From Saccopteryx bilineata (lineage: Eukaryota; Chordata; Mammalia; Chiroptera; Emballonuridae): DNA of 64,000 nucleotides. Made by a program: the position numbers and the translations under genes. The stretch spans positions 115,281,033-115,345,032 of the forward strand of contig NC_089495.1 in the NCBI RefSeq assembly GCF_036850765.1, given 5' to 3'. Under the pieces are notes generated by a model, which was not told the DNA's origin, searched no databases, and was given only the letters and a program-made list of their open reading frames with translations. This document shows positions 1-10,700 of the stretch, piece after piece. Each line of letters starts with the position of its first letter. Within the stretch, counting starts at the first letter, position 1.

Positions 1-333
1 TTTTCCTGGACTCCTGCTCTTGTGACAATTTTTGATGGACTGAACTGGGGTTGGGTTGCATTTGCAGAGATTTGGAATGGTGTTGGTGCCAACTTGGACT
101 TGGTGAACACTTTGAGGATATTACTCTTTTATAGATTCTTGTTGTATTATTAGCTTAAAGAGTTTGCTTAAAGGCTTTAATCACTGTGATGTATTAGTAT
201 ACTTGTTTTGGGTATCTGTTAGCATTGGCTATACTAATTTTGTGTTTGTTCTGTATTTTTTCCATCTGCCTCCAAATTAGAAAATCAGATGAGTGCAAAT
301 CTCAGCACACAAATTAAAAAGAAAAGGGGGATA
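1..333 (+). mobile_element. ERV 3' internal end with polypurine tract
   Basis: This is the last part of an endogenous retrovirus before its 3' LTR. A purine-only run at 316-331 (five A, G, four A, five G, A) lies just before a TG that opens an LTR-like sequence, as a retroviral polypurine tract does. The same internal sequence recurs at 47655-48440 beside gag and protease remnants, and at 10178-10460 inside a chimeric insertion, which ties it to an ERV. No env reading frame survives. The 5' side lies outside the window. Confidence 0.6.
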
Positions 334-800
334 TGTTGTGGACCGGTAATGGCAAAAAGCCATTATAGATTCGAGGCTTGGCAGGGGGCTAAGTTCTCCC
401 CCTTCCATCTCCATATTTGGCTTTGATGCTGAGTGTTTGCACCCACTCCACTTCCTTCCTTGGGTTGCAGGAAGCAATATACATGCCCTTCCTCTGACTC
501 TGTTTTCAGATGTTTGTAAAATTCACTAATGTATACTGTTTTTGCCTTGGGAGAGTTCCTGTCTTAGCCTTTGATGTGCAACTTTGTATCAGGGTCCTTG
601 ATTTGCATAGGTCCATATAATAAAGCGAACTGGGGCTGTGAGGCACTCAGATGCTGCCAGGCAGTTTGAGGAGTCCTCCCGGTCCCATCGGTTTTGTTCT
701 GACAAAGTGTGTTTCCTTAATTCCGCACCGTTATTTGGAAGCTGCGCTGGTCCGCAGCAATAAATGAAGTGAGGAACACAGCTCTTTGACACTTGGGTAA
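334..800 (+). mobile_element. ERV LTR following the polypurine tract
   Basis: The segment opens with TGTTGTGG directly after the polypurine tract. It has a TATA-like box at 615-622 and an AATAAA at 759-764, the order expected for U3, R and U5. The right boundary is not clear, and 800 is an estimate. No second copy of this LTR was seen in the window. Confidence 0.5.
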
Positions 801-1103
801 AAGTGGTCTAGAAAAAGGAAATTGTAAGTGCAAAGGCCCTGAGGTTGAAGCTTTCCAGGCTTGTCTCAGAGTTTGAGAACAAGAATTAACTTTTACCTGA
901 TTGTGTTATTTACTGTGCCCAATAATATTTTACAGAATAACTCAGTAAATGTGTTGATAAATAAATTGTTGTTTAATAAGTAAATGAATGAGAGCTTGTT
1001 GGTCAAATAAGTTTGTAAATATGATATATGTGTTTTCTCGCTTATAGTTTGCATTGTGTGTGGGGGACAGGCTGTAAGACAGCCAGGTTGTTATAGCCTA
1101 AGG

Positions 1104-1433
1104 CAGGGGTCCCCAAACTACGGCCCACGGGCTACATGCGACCCCCTGAGGCCATTTATCCAGCCCCCGCCGCACTTCCGGAAGGGGCACCTCTTTCGTT
1201 GGTGGTCAGTGAGAGGAGCATAGTTCCCATTGAAATACTGGTAAGTTTGTTGATTTAAATTTCCTTGTTCTTTATTTTAAATATTGTATTTGTTCCCATT
1301 TTGTTTTTTTACTTTAAAATAAGGTATGTGTGGTGTGCATAGGGATTTGTTCATAGTTTTTTTTATAGTCCGCCCTCCAACAGTCTGAGGAACAGTGAAC
1401 TGGCCCCTTGAGTAAAAAGTTTGGGGACCCCTG
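1104..1433 (-). mobile_element. hAT MITE, CAGGGGTCCCCAAACT termini
   Basis: This is a 330-bp non-autonomous DNA transposon. Its termini CAGGGGTCCCCAAACT and AGTTTGGGGACCCCTG are inverted copies. The flanking 8-bp duplication gcctaagg (1096-1103 and 1434-1441) is perfect and typical of hAT elements. It has no coding sequence and sits inside the solo LTR. Orientation is arbitrary and is set opposite to the copy at 1582. Confidence 0.92.
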
Positions 1434-1581
1434 GCCTAAGGCTTACTTTTAAACTAAGCTTTTCCCCACACCCTTGACTGATTGCATGATATAGGTTGGT
1501 GCACTCTCATGAGGAATCCCATTATGCCTCAGATAAGTAACTTTGTATCAGAGACTTCTTTGTTTGTATATTGGATTAAAG

Positions 1582-2089
1582 CAGGGGTCCCCAAACTTTT
1601 TACTCAAGGGGCCAGTTCACTGTCCCTCAGACTGTTGGAGGGCCAGACTATAAAAAAACACTATGAACAAATCCCTATGTACACTACACATATTTTAAAG
1701 TAAAAAAACAAAACAGGAACAAATACAATATTTAAAATAAAGAACAAGTAAATTTAAATCAACAAACTTACCAGTATTTCAATGGGAACTATGGGCCTGC
1801 TTTTGGCTAAAGAGATGGTCCATGTCTGGTTCCATATTTGTCACTGCTAGCCATAACAAGTGATATGATGCACTTCCAGAGCCATGATGTGTGCATCCCG
1901 CGTCACCGGAAGTAGTACTGTACATGAGCGACGCCACATACAGTACTCTAGGAGCACAGGATGTGCATCCTGTGCTCCTCTCACTGACCACCAATGAAAG
2001 AGGTGCTCCTTCTGGAAGTGCTGTGGGGGCCGGATAAATGGCCTAAGGGGGCCACATGCAGCCCCTGGGCCATAGTTTGGGGACCCCTG
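1582..2089 (+). mobile_element. hAT MITE, longer form, same family
   Basis: This second copy of the MITE is in opposite orientation, with perfect 8-bp duplication gattaaag (1574-1581 and 2090-2097). At 508 bp it is longer than its neighbours because of a GC-richer internal block at about 1793-1985. That block contains a near-palindrome at 1950-1979 (13-bp arms around gtgc) and a 9-bp inverted pair agtactgta/tacagtact. The extra block may be ancestral and lost from shorter copies, or an insertion. Confidence 0.92.
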
Positions 2090-2532
2090 GATTAAAGGTT
2101 TGGATTTCTACACTATAAAGTGGGGCAGACCAAGAGCTTGCTCTCTCTAGGTTCCTGAGATTAGCATTAGAGGAGAGAGCAGAGAAGGGCCACATGGAGG
2201 AGAGGAGAAACAGCCACGATGGTGGAGTGCTGAAGGAGAAGCCAGTTTGTGCAGGGAGAAGGAAGGAGATGGGGAACAGAGGTGAATAAGTTTGGTGAGC
2301 TAGAAACCTTTGATTCTAGGAAACTCAGATAAGTCAGTAGCTTTGTGAGCACTGAATTAGTGGGTTTTGGAGCCCAGTGTGTGTTTTTACTTGCCCGCTA
2401 AGTGCAAGCTAGGATTAAAGATGAAGGCCCACCAGTTCTTGGCTCCATTGTTTCATTACTGTCTGTCCGAATCTAATGCGAACCTGCATGGGCCAGGCTG
2501 CTGTGATGGTGGCTGTGTTTACTGGCTTTACA

Positions 2533-3015
2533 GAGCTCCTTGATATAAGTTTATTAAATATGTTTGAAAATCAATTGTCTCCTGTGAGGTCTTGCAATCA
2601 AATGACAGCAGTTAGGATTCTTTACAATATATAAATTAAAAGCATAAATTAAATAAGGAATTGATATTATGCACAACTACAAAAGTGCATTTGAGAGGCA
2701 CAGTTGTCAATGGAAAAAAACTTCCAAACCTGTAAGAATTTTTTAAGAGTTTATTTGAGCCAAGCTGTCGACAATTGCTAAGAAGCAAAGTCTCCACAGA
2801 TTGGGAAAATGGCAGTTTCACCACCTATTTTATAAAGGGGAAGAAGTAAGAGGGTTACATGAAATTGATTGATGATAGATTAGGGAGGCGGGAGAAAGCA
2901 AAACCGGGAAATCTCTGGGATTGGATAAAAGTGAAAATGTATACACTAAAACCTCTCTAACAGAGAGTGGCACAAAACAGGTTACTTTAATTAACATGAT
3001 AATAATAACAATGAT
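2533..3015. other. No gene; possible antisense LTR remnant
   Basis: There is no gene here. The stretch 2720-2960 (tttaagagtttatttgagcc..., followed by a G-rich part) has the look of an old LTR read in reverse, but I cannot assign a family. Confidence 0.3.
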
Positions 3016-3350
3016 CGGCCTGGCGTGAAGTCCCGGGTTCGATTCCCGGCCAGGGCACACAGGAGAAGCGCCCATCTGCTTCTCCACCCTGCCCCCTCTC
3101 CTTCCTCTCTGTCTGTCTTCCCCTCCCGCAGCCAAGGCTCCATTGGAGCAAAAGATGGCCCGGGCGCTGGGGATGGCTCCTTGGCCTCTGCCCCAGGCGC
3201 TAGAGTGGCTCTGGTCGCAACAGAGCGTCGCCCTGGAGGGGCAGAGCGTCGCCCCCTGGTGGGCGTGCAGGATGGATCCCAGTCGGGCGCATGCGGGAGT
3301 CTGTCTGACTGTCTCTCCCCGTTTCTAGCTTCAGAAAAATATAAAAAATT
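3016..3350 (+). mobile_element. Rhin-type tRNA-derived SINE, 5'-truncated
   Basis: The sequence matches the full copy at 9381 from its 'cggcctggcgtg' segment onward. It includes the tRNA-like B box (gggttcgattcc) and the 'gccagggcacacaggagaagc' body. The A-box end is missing. The tail is A-rich and runs into an AAT microsatellite at 3380-3410. Confidence 0.88.
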
Positions 3351-3379
3351 AATAAAATAAAATAAAATTTAAAAGACAA

Positions 3380-3410
<31 letters not shown>
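3380..3410 (+). repeat. (AAT)n microsatellite
   Basis: About ten tandem AAT/ATA units, probably grown from the A-rich tail of the SINE just upstream. Confidence 0.9.
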
Positions 3411-3411
<1 letters not shown>

Positions 3412-4300
3412 CAATGAAAGGGCTTGTTGTCCTGCTCAGGTAGGATGCCTGCCCTGAGGGGGCAGAAAATGAAGATAACTCCCATACCTCAAAGGCTTGT
3501 TACCAGATACATTATTGCAGGTGCAAAAGGCAACAGACTTCAAAGCAAATATTTACCCTCATTCACAAAGAGATTAACTCCCTCCTAGGACAGGATTACC
3601 ACCATAAACTGCTTTTAGTAAAAAAGTCTAAATTTCAGATTATCCTGTGTGTTTACTTTTAGGTCCCAGAATTCCCAAAGCCATTGTGTAGGCTTTCCCT
3701 GAGCTTGTCAGGTTAAGTTAGTGGCCACATATTTATTAAAAAAAAATTTTTTCTTTTGTTTTTTTTCTTTGTCCACACAGTTAAAGGTACAATTTTAGGG
3801 GCACAATGAATGTTTTATATAGGTTTGATATGCAAAATATTCCCCCAAAGGTTTCACATTTTTCTCCTAATTTTAATCAGAAGGGTTGCCAAACATTCTG
3901 GATTTAGCATAATTTGTTAACCTTATGTATTTTCTCCGATAGGCCACATTTCTGTATTTTTTTTTATGACCTTTACATGTTAAATCCAGTAAGAATCTTG
4001 AGAATGGAGGCAAGATAGTGAAGATTAGCTCTCATTTTTAGCAATTTATTTACTATATTTATTGATTGTCAAGTGAGAAAAGCTCTAAACCTGATATAAT
4101 TCAGTGTCATGTACAGAACTGAACACAATAAATGTTTTGTTTCTGTAGCACTGAGTAAATGAACGAATAAACGCAATGAGTCAAGGAAAAATTTGACGTC
4201 CAGTGTATCAGAGCCAAATTTCGCATTTTGCTTATAGTTCCTGGACTAGCACGCCGCAGAAGAACAAAGGGAAAATGGTTAAATAAGACAATAAATCTAA
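3411..4300. other. Intergenic sequence upstream of RFC3
   Basis: No gene. The part at 3420-3720 may be an old LTR relic, but I cannot assign it. The rest is AT-rich with no recognised element. Confidence 0.35.
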
Positions 4301-4740
4301 TGCCCACGTGGCACCGATGTTGCAGCTAAGTCCGGCTCCACTAGGCCTCCGTAGTCGTTCCGTCCTAGAGTCGCGTACGCGCCCGAGGCCGGTAGTGACG
4401 TCGGGAGACTTGGGTCTCGCGAGCAAAGTTGTTTGGACGCCTGGGCACAGGATTTTCGCGGGCGCGCTGGCGCGCGCGGGACTTTCAAGCGTCGGTCGCG
4501 GGAGCTTCAGCTGCAATGAGCCTCTGGGCGGACAAATACCGGCCCTGCTCGTTGGGGCGGCTGGACTACCATAAGGAGCAGGCGGCGCAGTTGCGCAACC
4601 TGGTGAGTGTACCGAGCGGGGAGGACGGCTCGGCTGGAGCCTTTGTCGCCCTGTGGGGCGGGGCGGGGCGGGGGTGCAGCGGCGAGTGCAGCGGGGCGGG
4701 GCTCCGTGGCCCGGAGCATGTGAGCGGAAGGGGCGGTGTC
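4300..4740 (+). promoter_or_regulatory. RFC3: CpG-island promoter of RFC3
   Basis: GC- and CpG-rich sequence surrounds the first exon in otherwise AT-rich surroundings. Visible motifs upstream of the ATG are a CRE/ATF-like TGACGTCG at 4396-4403, a TCTCGCGAG motif at 4415-4423 and an E2F-like TTTTCGCGGG at 4453-4462. E2F control suits a replication gene expressed in S phase. There is no TATA box, so dispersed initiation between about 4400 and 4500 is likely. The exact start site cannot be read from sequence. Confidence 0.75.
4516..4602 (+). CDS. RFC3: RFC3 exon 1 (coding)
   Basis: This exon encodes residues 1-29, starting [14 protein letters not shown], with donor GTGAGT at 4603. It ends in phase 0 and lies within the CpG island. 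Confidence 0.97.
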
Positions 4741-7700
4741 CTGCACACTTCGCTACCAGTTTCAAAGTTCCTGCTTCGAAGTCATTGCCCGCATTTACAG
4801 GGAGGAAGGGTTTGGGTATATTCATTTTTAAGGCCACTTCTAATCCTGAAATAGGTTGTCCTTAAGTTCCATTTATTGTAGAGGATTTTCCCCCCTCCAT
4901 CCCGCTGCCTGTCTTTATATTATAGCTTATAAAAGTGGCTGCTGGCAACGTTTTATAAAAAGCAAAGCGAATTAGGGAACGGACAGGGAGGAAGGGCCTT
5001 GAGAAAGAGCTGTCGCGTCGGTGCAGGCCGTTTGCCCGCTCCTAGAGGAACCGGGAGCTGATGACGGTGTTTTTGCCGGCAGTACTATCGAGGCACTTTT
5101 GGGAAACGAGAACTACATTGTTTACAAAAATTAGGGGATATTTTACAGCTTCGTGTTCATTTTGAAATATCCCCTAATTTTTGTGAGCAGTATGTACAGT
5201 AACAAAGGGACTCCTGGTTATAGGCGAGTCATTGGGAAAGTTGGTCGTCTTGTGAGATAGACTTTTTCTCTTCTAATATTGATATTTTATCTATTCTAAT
5301 GTAAAATAAATCTGTTATACACCTGTCTGCTTTCTTTATAGACAAATTGCTTTTTCTCATATTAGCCTTTAATTTCCTTAGAGAAAGGTTACATTTTAGT
5401 TTTATTTTCTATGGCCTTTTTTTTTTATATACGAGATTTGGAAAAAATTTAATGTATTCATGTGTTAACAGATTTGCTTTTAAAAAATGTTTACCGGAGG
5501 ATGTATTTGGGAGGGGACACTAGAATCTATGTAAACACAATAAATTAAAATAAATTTCATGTTTAAAAAAATGTTTACCTATTTACTGTTGAATCTCCAG
5601 TTTAATAAAATGAAACATTTAAAGCATGGCCTTTGTTTTTGATGAGATCGATGTTTTAGTGAACTAGGCAGCTAGTGTGTGAGGAACATGAACTATTTTC
5701 CATGCCCTGTATTGTATTAGGTGAATAATTCCTTCCTCCCAGTGCCACAGGTAGGGGAGTTTATAAAGTATTAAAATTTACTGTAGTAAGTACTGTACAA
5801 CTGTTAAGATACTGATTTCAGCCTGACCAGGATGAGGTGCAGTGGATAGAGCGTAGAACTGGGATGCAGATGACCCAGGTTTGAAACCCAGAGGTCAGCA
5901 TGGGCTCATCTGGTTTGTGCAAGGCTCACCACCTTGAGCCCAAGGTTGCTGGCTTGAGCAAGGGGTCACTTCGTCTGCTGTGGCACACCCCCCCCTTAGG
6001 CGCATATGAGAAAGCAATGAACAACTAAGGTGCCACAATGAAGAATTGATGCTTCTCATTTCTCTCCCTTCCTATCTGTCCCTCTGTCTCTGTTACCAAA
6101 AAAAAATTTACTGATTTCATTTTTTCTATAATGTTTACTTACAAATTTGTGCTCCACAGGATTTTATACACCTGAGAGCACAGACATGTTCTCGACTCTA
6201 GCCTTCTTATTGTTGATTCCTAAATCTGGCTGATCATCAGAATCACCTGGGAAGGTTTTTAAGAACAGCCTTGTCCTCCAGTGCAGTGGGGTCCATGCTC
6301 GGGGCCCCCAAACTTTTTACAGAGGGGCCAGCTCACTGTCCCTCAGACCGTTGGAGGGCCGCCACATACAGTGCTCCTCTCACTGACCACCAGTGAAAGA
6401 GGTGCCCCTTCCGGAAGTGCGGCAGGAGGCCAGATAAATGGCCTCAAGGGGTCACATACGGCCCGCGGGCCATAGTTTGGGGACGCCTGCTGTTGTCCCC
6501 TACTTCTAACTGATAAGTGCACCTCCCTGTGCTTGCGCTTCCTGGGCTTTCTCTTGCTGACACCCCTGAAGCTGACTGGAAGTACCTGGGGAGTAATGTC
6601 CTCCCTCCCCTGCTGCCTGCCCCTCCCTCCACTTTTCAGTTTGGGCTTGGACAAAGGATTGATGAGAGATGGCACATCCAACTTCAGCTTCTGCACCCCT
6701 GAGTGTTCAGTGCTGTGGTCTGCTTTAATATGGGCTTCAAGAGCAGCCCCAGCAGGAGCAAGCCCCAGGTGCCCACCATGGTATTTCAGTTGACAATATA
6801 CTGTGCTTTCTTTTTCTTTTTCTTCCCTACAAAATTTTTCTTTACCTCTCAAATAAACCGAATGCAGTCAGTTCTTATCAAAGGTACTGTTTGTGGAAGC
6901 CCAAACTAAGACAGCTATTAATCAGTGATTAAATCATAATTTGATTGGGTGAGTCCAATAATTAGTCTTTTGTTTTAAAAAATTCTCTAGGAGATGCTAA
7001 CAGCCAGGTTAAGCATATATGGTGTTGTATCAAGTATGTACTGTGCTGGGCATATAATTATATAAAATGAATGCCAGGGAATAATCAACATTCTAGAATT
7101 AATTTGCAAATATGTTTCTGTGTATACATGCACAAACGTGTGTATTATGTACACTCATACACGTGTGTTATTTATTTTATATTTATATATATATATACTT
7201 GAAGCTTCATAGTAGAGACGCAAAATATTGATACTTAAAAAGAGTTTAAGTCTACCTAGAACAGTTGTGTGATTAGGGAAAATGCCTCATTTTCATTTTT
7301 TGTTTTATTTTTTCCTAGGTGCAATGTGGTGACTTTCCTCACCTGTTAGTGTATGGACCATCTGGTGCTGGTAAAAAGACAAGAATTATGTGTATTCTAC
7401 GTGAACTTTATGGTGTTGGAGTGGAAAAATTGAGAATTGAACATCAGACTATCACAGTAAGCATTTCACTTTGTGAACCTCCAAATATTTATAGCACAGA
7501 TTTTTAGTCCTCATTATCTATTCCAGTGTTTCGACCTTTTTGCACTGAGGACCCAAGAAAACAGAATTATTTTGAGGAGTGCTCAGGCAGAAATCACTTT
7601 GAGCATAAGTGAATTTGAATAAGATCATTCGTTGGGTCTATAACTTTCATACAACAATATCAGGGTGGTTAACCCTTTCCTGGACTGGACAGTATTTCTG

Positions 7701-10700
7701 GCAGACCAGTTTGGGGTCCAGCAGTTAAGAACACTAGTTTATACCCCCACCCCCGCCTGCATAGCTGCCCCCTGAGTGATTTAAGTAAGGATTTCACAGG
7801 TAATCTGTCTGCACAGGATTGAGAGCCAGTGATTTATACATGTAATTATAACCAGACCAAAGTCAGTTACGTTAGAGAGCAAGTAAAAACAACAGGAATT
7901 TGGGGTAAAATGTGGATAGTGATAGTCTTTTTAGATTACTTGGAAAATCAGTGGCTCAGTTGAACTAGAACTCAAGTTTTTAAAGTTCATTATTCTGAAG
8001 GCAGTAGTGGGTATGGAAAGAAAGGGAGAGATTTCGAGGATTATTTAAATGTGGACAAGGCGACTTGGTCAAGATTGGGCAGTTGACTCTCTAGGAAGAG
8101 GTGTGAGGCTTGGGATGGTCAGAGAGCTCCTCTGATGTTGCCTGGCCGAGCTTTCCAGCCTCATTCCATGTAGTGCGTTTTCACACTCTTCCCTTCTAGA
8201 CCGTGTTTAAGACCCAGCTGGAATGGCTTCTTCCAGAGTGCCCCCAACTCCGTTAGAGTTACTTTTTCCTTTCACTGTCCAGTTTATACTTTTTAAGTAC
8301 TTTCTTTGTTTTGCCTTCGGTTATATCATAGCTTATACATCTTTTACTTTGACAAGGTAGTATTTATTATGAAATTATATAGCAAAATAGCATACTCACT
8401 TTCATATCCTTTAGTGCCCCTGGTATATTATCTTGTACATACCAGACATTGACAGAATGTATGCTGAGTGACTGGATAGTAAGTAGCACTATTAATAGAA
8501 CATTTAGGATGATAGATTTTAGGCTAATGTTGATTATCTTGTGTTTAGACTTGTTGAATTTTATGTTCATCCTGGTAGAAATTTTTATAAAATATTCAGG
8601 GACAAATTTAACAAGAAAGGTATGGGTCCTTTCTGTTGGCAGGAAACTAGAACACAATAGGACAAAAAACAGCGGGTCAAATGGAAAGCTGCAGTACATC
8701 CTCAGATATGTGGCTTAATATTTAAAAGTATCTGTTCGCTCCCTAGTTAGTAACTTTTAATGAAATTAAAATCCAACTTATTTTTAAATTGCATGAAATT
8801 ATCTTAATGTACATATGAAATAATACATTTCTGAGACTAACTAAAGTAATTAAAAATAATTGTGAATTGGGACTTGCATTAACAGATATTAACTCATTGT
8901 AAAGCTTCTGCAATCAAAATAATACTGTATTGTCATGGGTACAATTAGGTTAGTGGAACTTAATAGATGAGGATCTATTTCAGATCAGTAGGAAGAGTCA
9001 GTACATTGTACTAATATAACTAGATATCTACTCAGAAGAAAAAGTTGAATCACTGTGATACCTAATTTGTAAAGGTAAATTCCAGGTGAAGATTTAAGTG
9101 TTAAAGTAAAACATTTAAGTTTCTTTGAATAAAATTTCATAAGCAGCCTATGGGTCAAGAACACCTTTTGGTAGAAAACATGGAAGCTATAGAAGAAAAA
9201 ATATATAGTTGAGATATACATGAATTTTAAAAGTTTGTTTGACAGAAGATAACAGAAAAACAGAAAAATGAAAGATTATCAAAAAATATTTGAAAGGAAC
9301 ATTTTAGGTATAAGATTTTTACAAACTCACAATGGGAAAGACAGGCTGGTAGCAAATGGAATAAAAAATAGTCAAAAAGAGGGCCCTGGCCGTTTGGCTC
9401 AGTGGTAGAGTGTCGGCCTGGTGTGCAGAAGTCCCGGGTTCGATTCCTGGCCAGGGCACACAGGAGAAGCGCCCATCTGCTTCTCCACCCCGCCCCCTCT
9501 CCTTCCTCTCTGTCTCTCTCTTCCCCTCCCGCAGCCGAGGCTCCACTGGAGCAAAGATGGCCCGGGCGCTGGGGATGGCTCCTTGGCCTCTGCCCCAGGC
9601 ACTAGAGTGGCTCTGGTCACAACAGAGCGACGCCCCGGAGGGGCAGAGCATCGCCCCCTGGTGGGTGAGCCAGTGGATCCCGGTCGGGCGCATGCGGGAG
9701 TCTGACTGTCTCTCCCCATTTCCAGCTTCAGAAAAATACAAAAAAAAAAAAAAAAGTCAAAAAGAAATATAGATGACCAGTAGACATATGTAAAGTCGTT
9801 TACCTTTGATAGACAAGCAGAAACAGTGTGAGTTTATCATTTGTATTCTTTACTATATATACTCATATACTATATCACGTATTTACTATGTTATATATCA
9901 TATACTCATCAGCTGACAAAAATGGAAGGTATGATGTAAAACCTTCAATGGAAAGTTGGAGAAGAGTATTCATTGCCAGGGGAAATGTGAAGTGTTAGAT
10001 CTTTTTTAGAAGGGAGGCTGGTATGCATATATACATAGGTAGAAGTTTAGAAAACATACCCCTTCAATCCGGCAAATTATCTATTGGGAATCTATTGCAT
10101 AGAAATGAAAACATTTCATGAGACATGTACAGTGATATAATTGTGGAATTGTTTGAGATGGCAAAAAGCAGGAAACACCAGCTAGAAGCAGCGGTCATTG
10201 GGACTTGGACATGAGCTGCAAAGTATAGAATGGTGACAACAATTCCAGTGCCATACGGACTTTTCCTGTGGGGAACTTTCCTGGAGTCCTGCTCCCTGTG
10301 ACAGCTCCTAACAGACTGAACTGTGGTTGGGTTGCATTTTTCAGGGATTTGGCATGGTGAGGGGGCCAACTTGGACTTGGGGAACATGTTAAGGACACTA
10401 CTCATTTATGGATTCTTGCTGTATTGGCCAAGAGTTTGCTTAAAGGCTTTTAATCACTGTAAAAAAAATAGAGGACTAGATGAAGAAGATGGCGCACATA
10501 TACACCATGGTATATTATTCAGCTAGGAGAAATGGTGACATTGGATCACTTATAGCGGAATGGTGGAGTCTTGGTAGCATTGTGCGGAGTGAAATAAGCG
10601 AATCAGAAAAAAACAGGAACTGCAGGATTCCATACATTAGTGGGACATAAAAGCGAGACTGAGAGGCATGAACAGGAGTGTGGTGGCTATGGGGGGTGGG

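Larger units (their letters stand above)
997..2532 (+). mobile_element. Solo LTR (TGTTGG family) interrupted by two MITEs
   Basis: The LTR begins TGTTGGTCAAATAAG and ends GGCTTTACA. It is flanked by the 5-bp direct repeat gagct (992-996 and 2533-2537), the mark of retroviral integration. A TATA-like ctataaag lies near 2112. Without the two nested hAT MITEs (1104-1433, 1582-2089) and their target duplications the LTR is about 680 bp. No internal ERV sequence adjoins it, so it is a solo LTR left by recombination. Eight further copies of the family are listed below. Confidence 0.85.

Noticed and set aside
4232..4837. 201-codon minus-strand frame over the RFC3 promoter
   Set aside because: CpG-island sequence lacks stop codons by composition. 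The protein is Pro/Arg/Ala-rich without a domain.
9381..9753. tRNA gene-like heads with A and B boxes in the SINEs
   Set aside because: The heads belong to SINEs with bodies, A tails and target duplications. They lack a normal tRNA 3' half, so they are not tRNA genes.
9319..9772. Overlapping frames of 94-140 codons on both strands at 9319-9772 and similar ones at 3025, 34001 and 46423
   Set aside because: They recur wherever the GC-rich Rhin-type SINE occurs and follow its sequence, so they are translations of a repeat.
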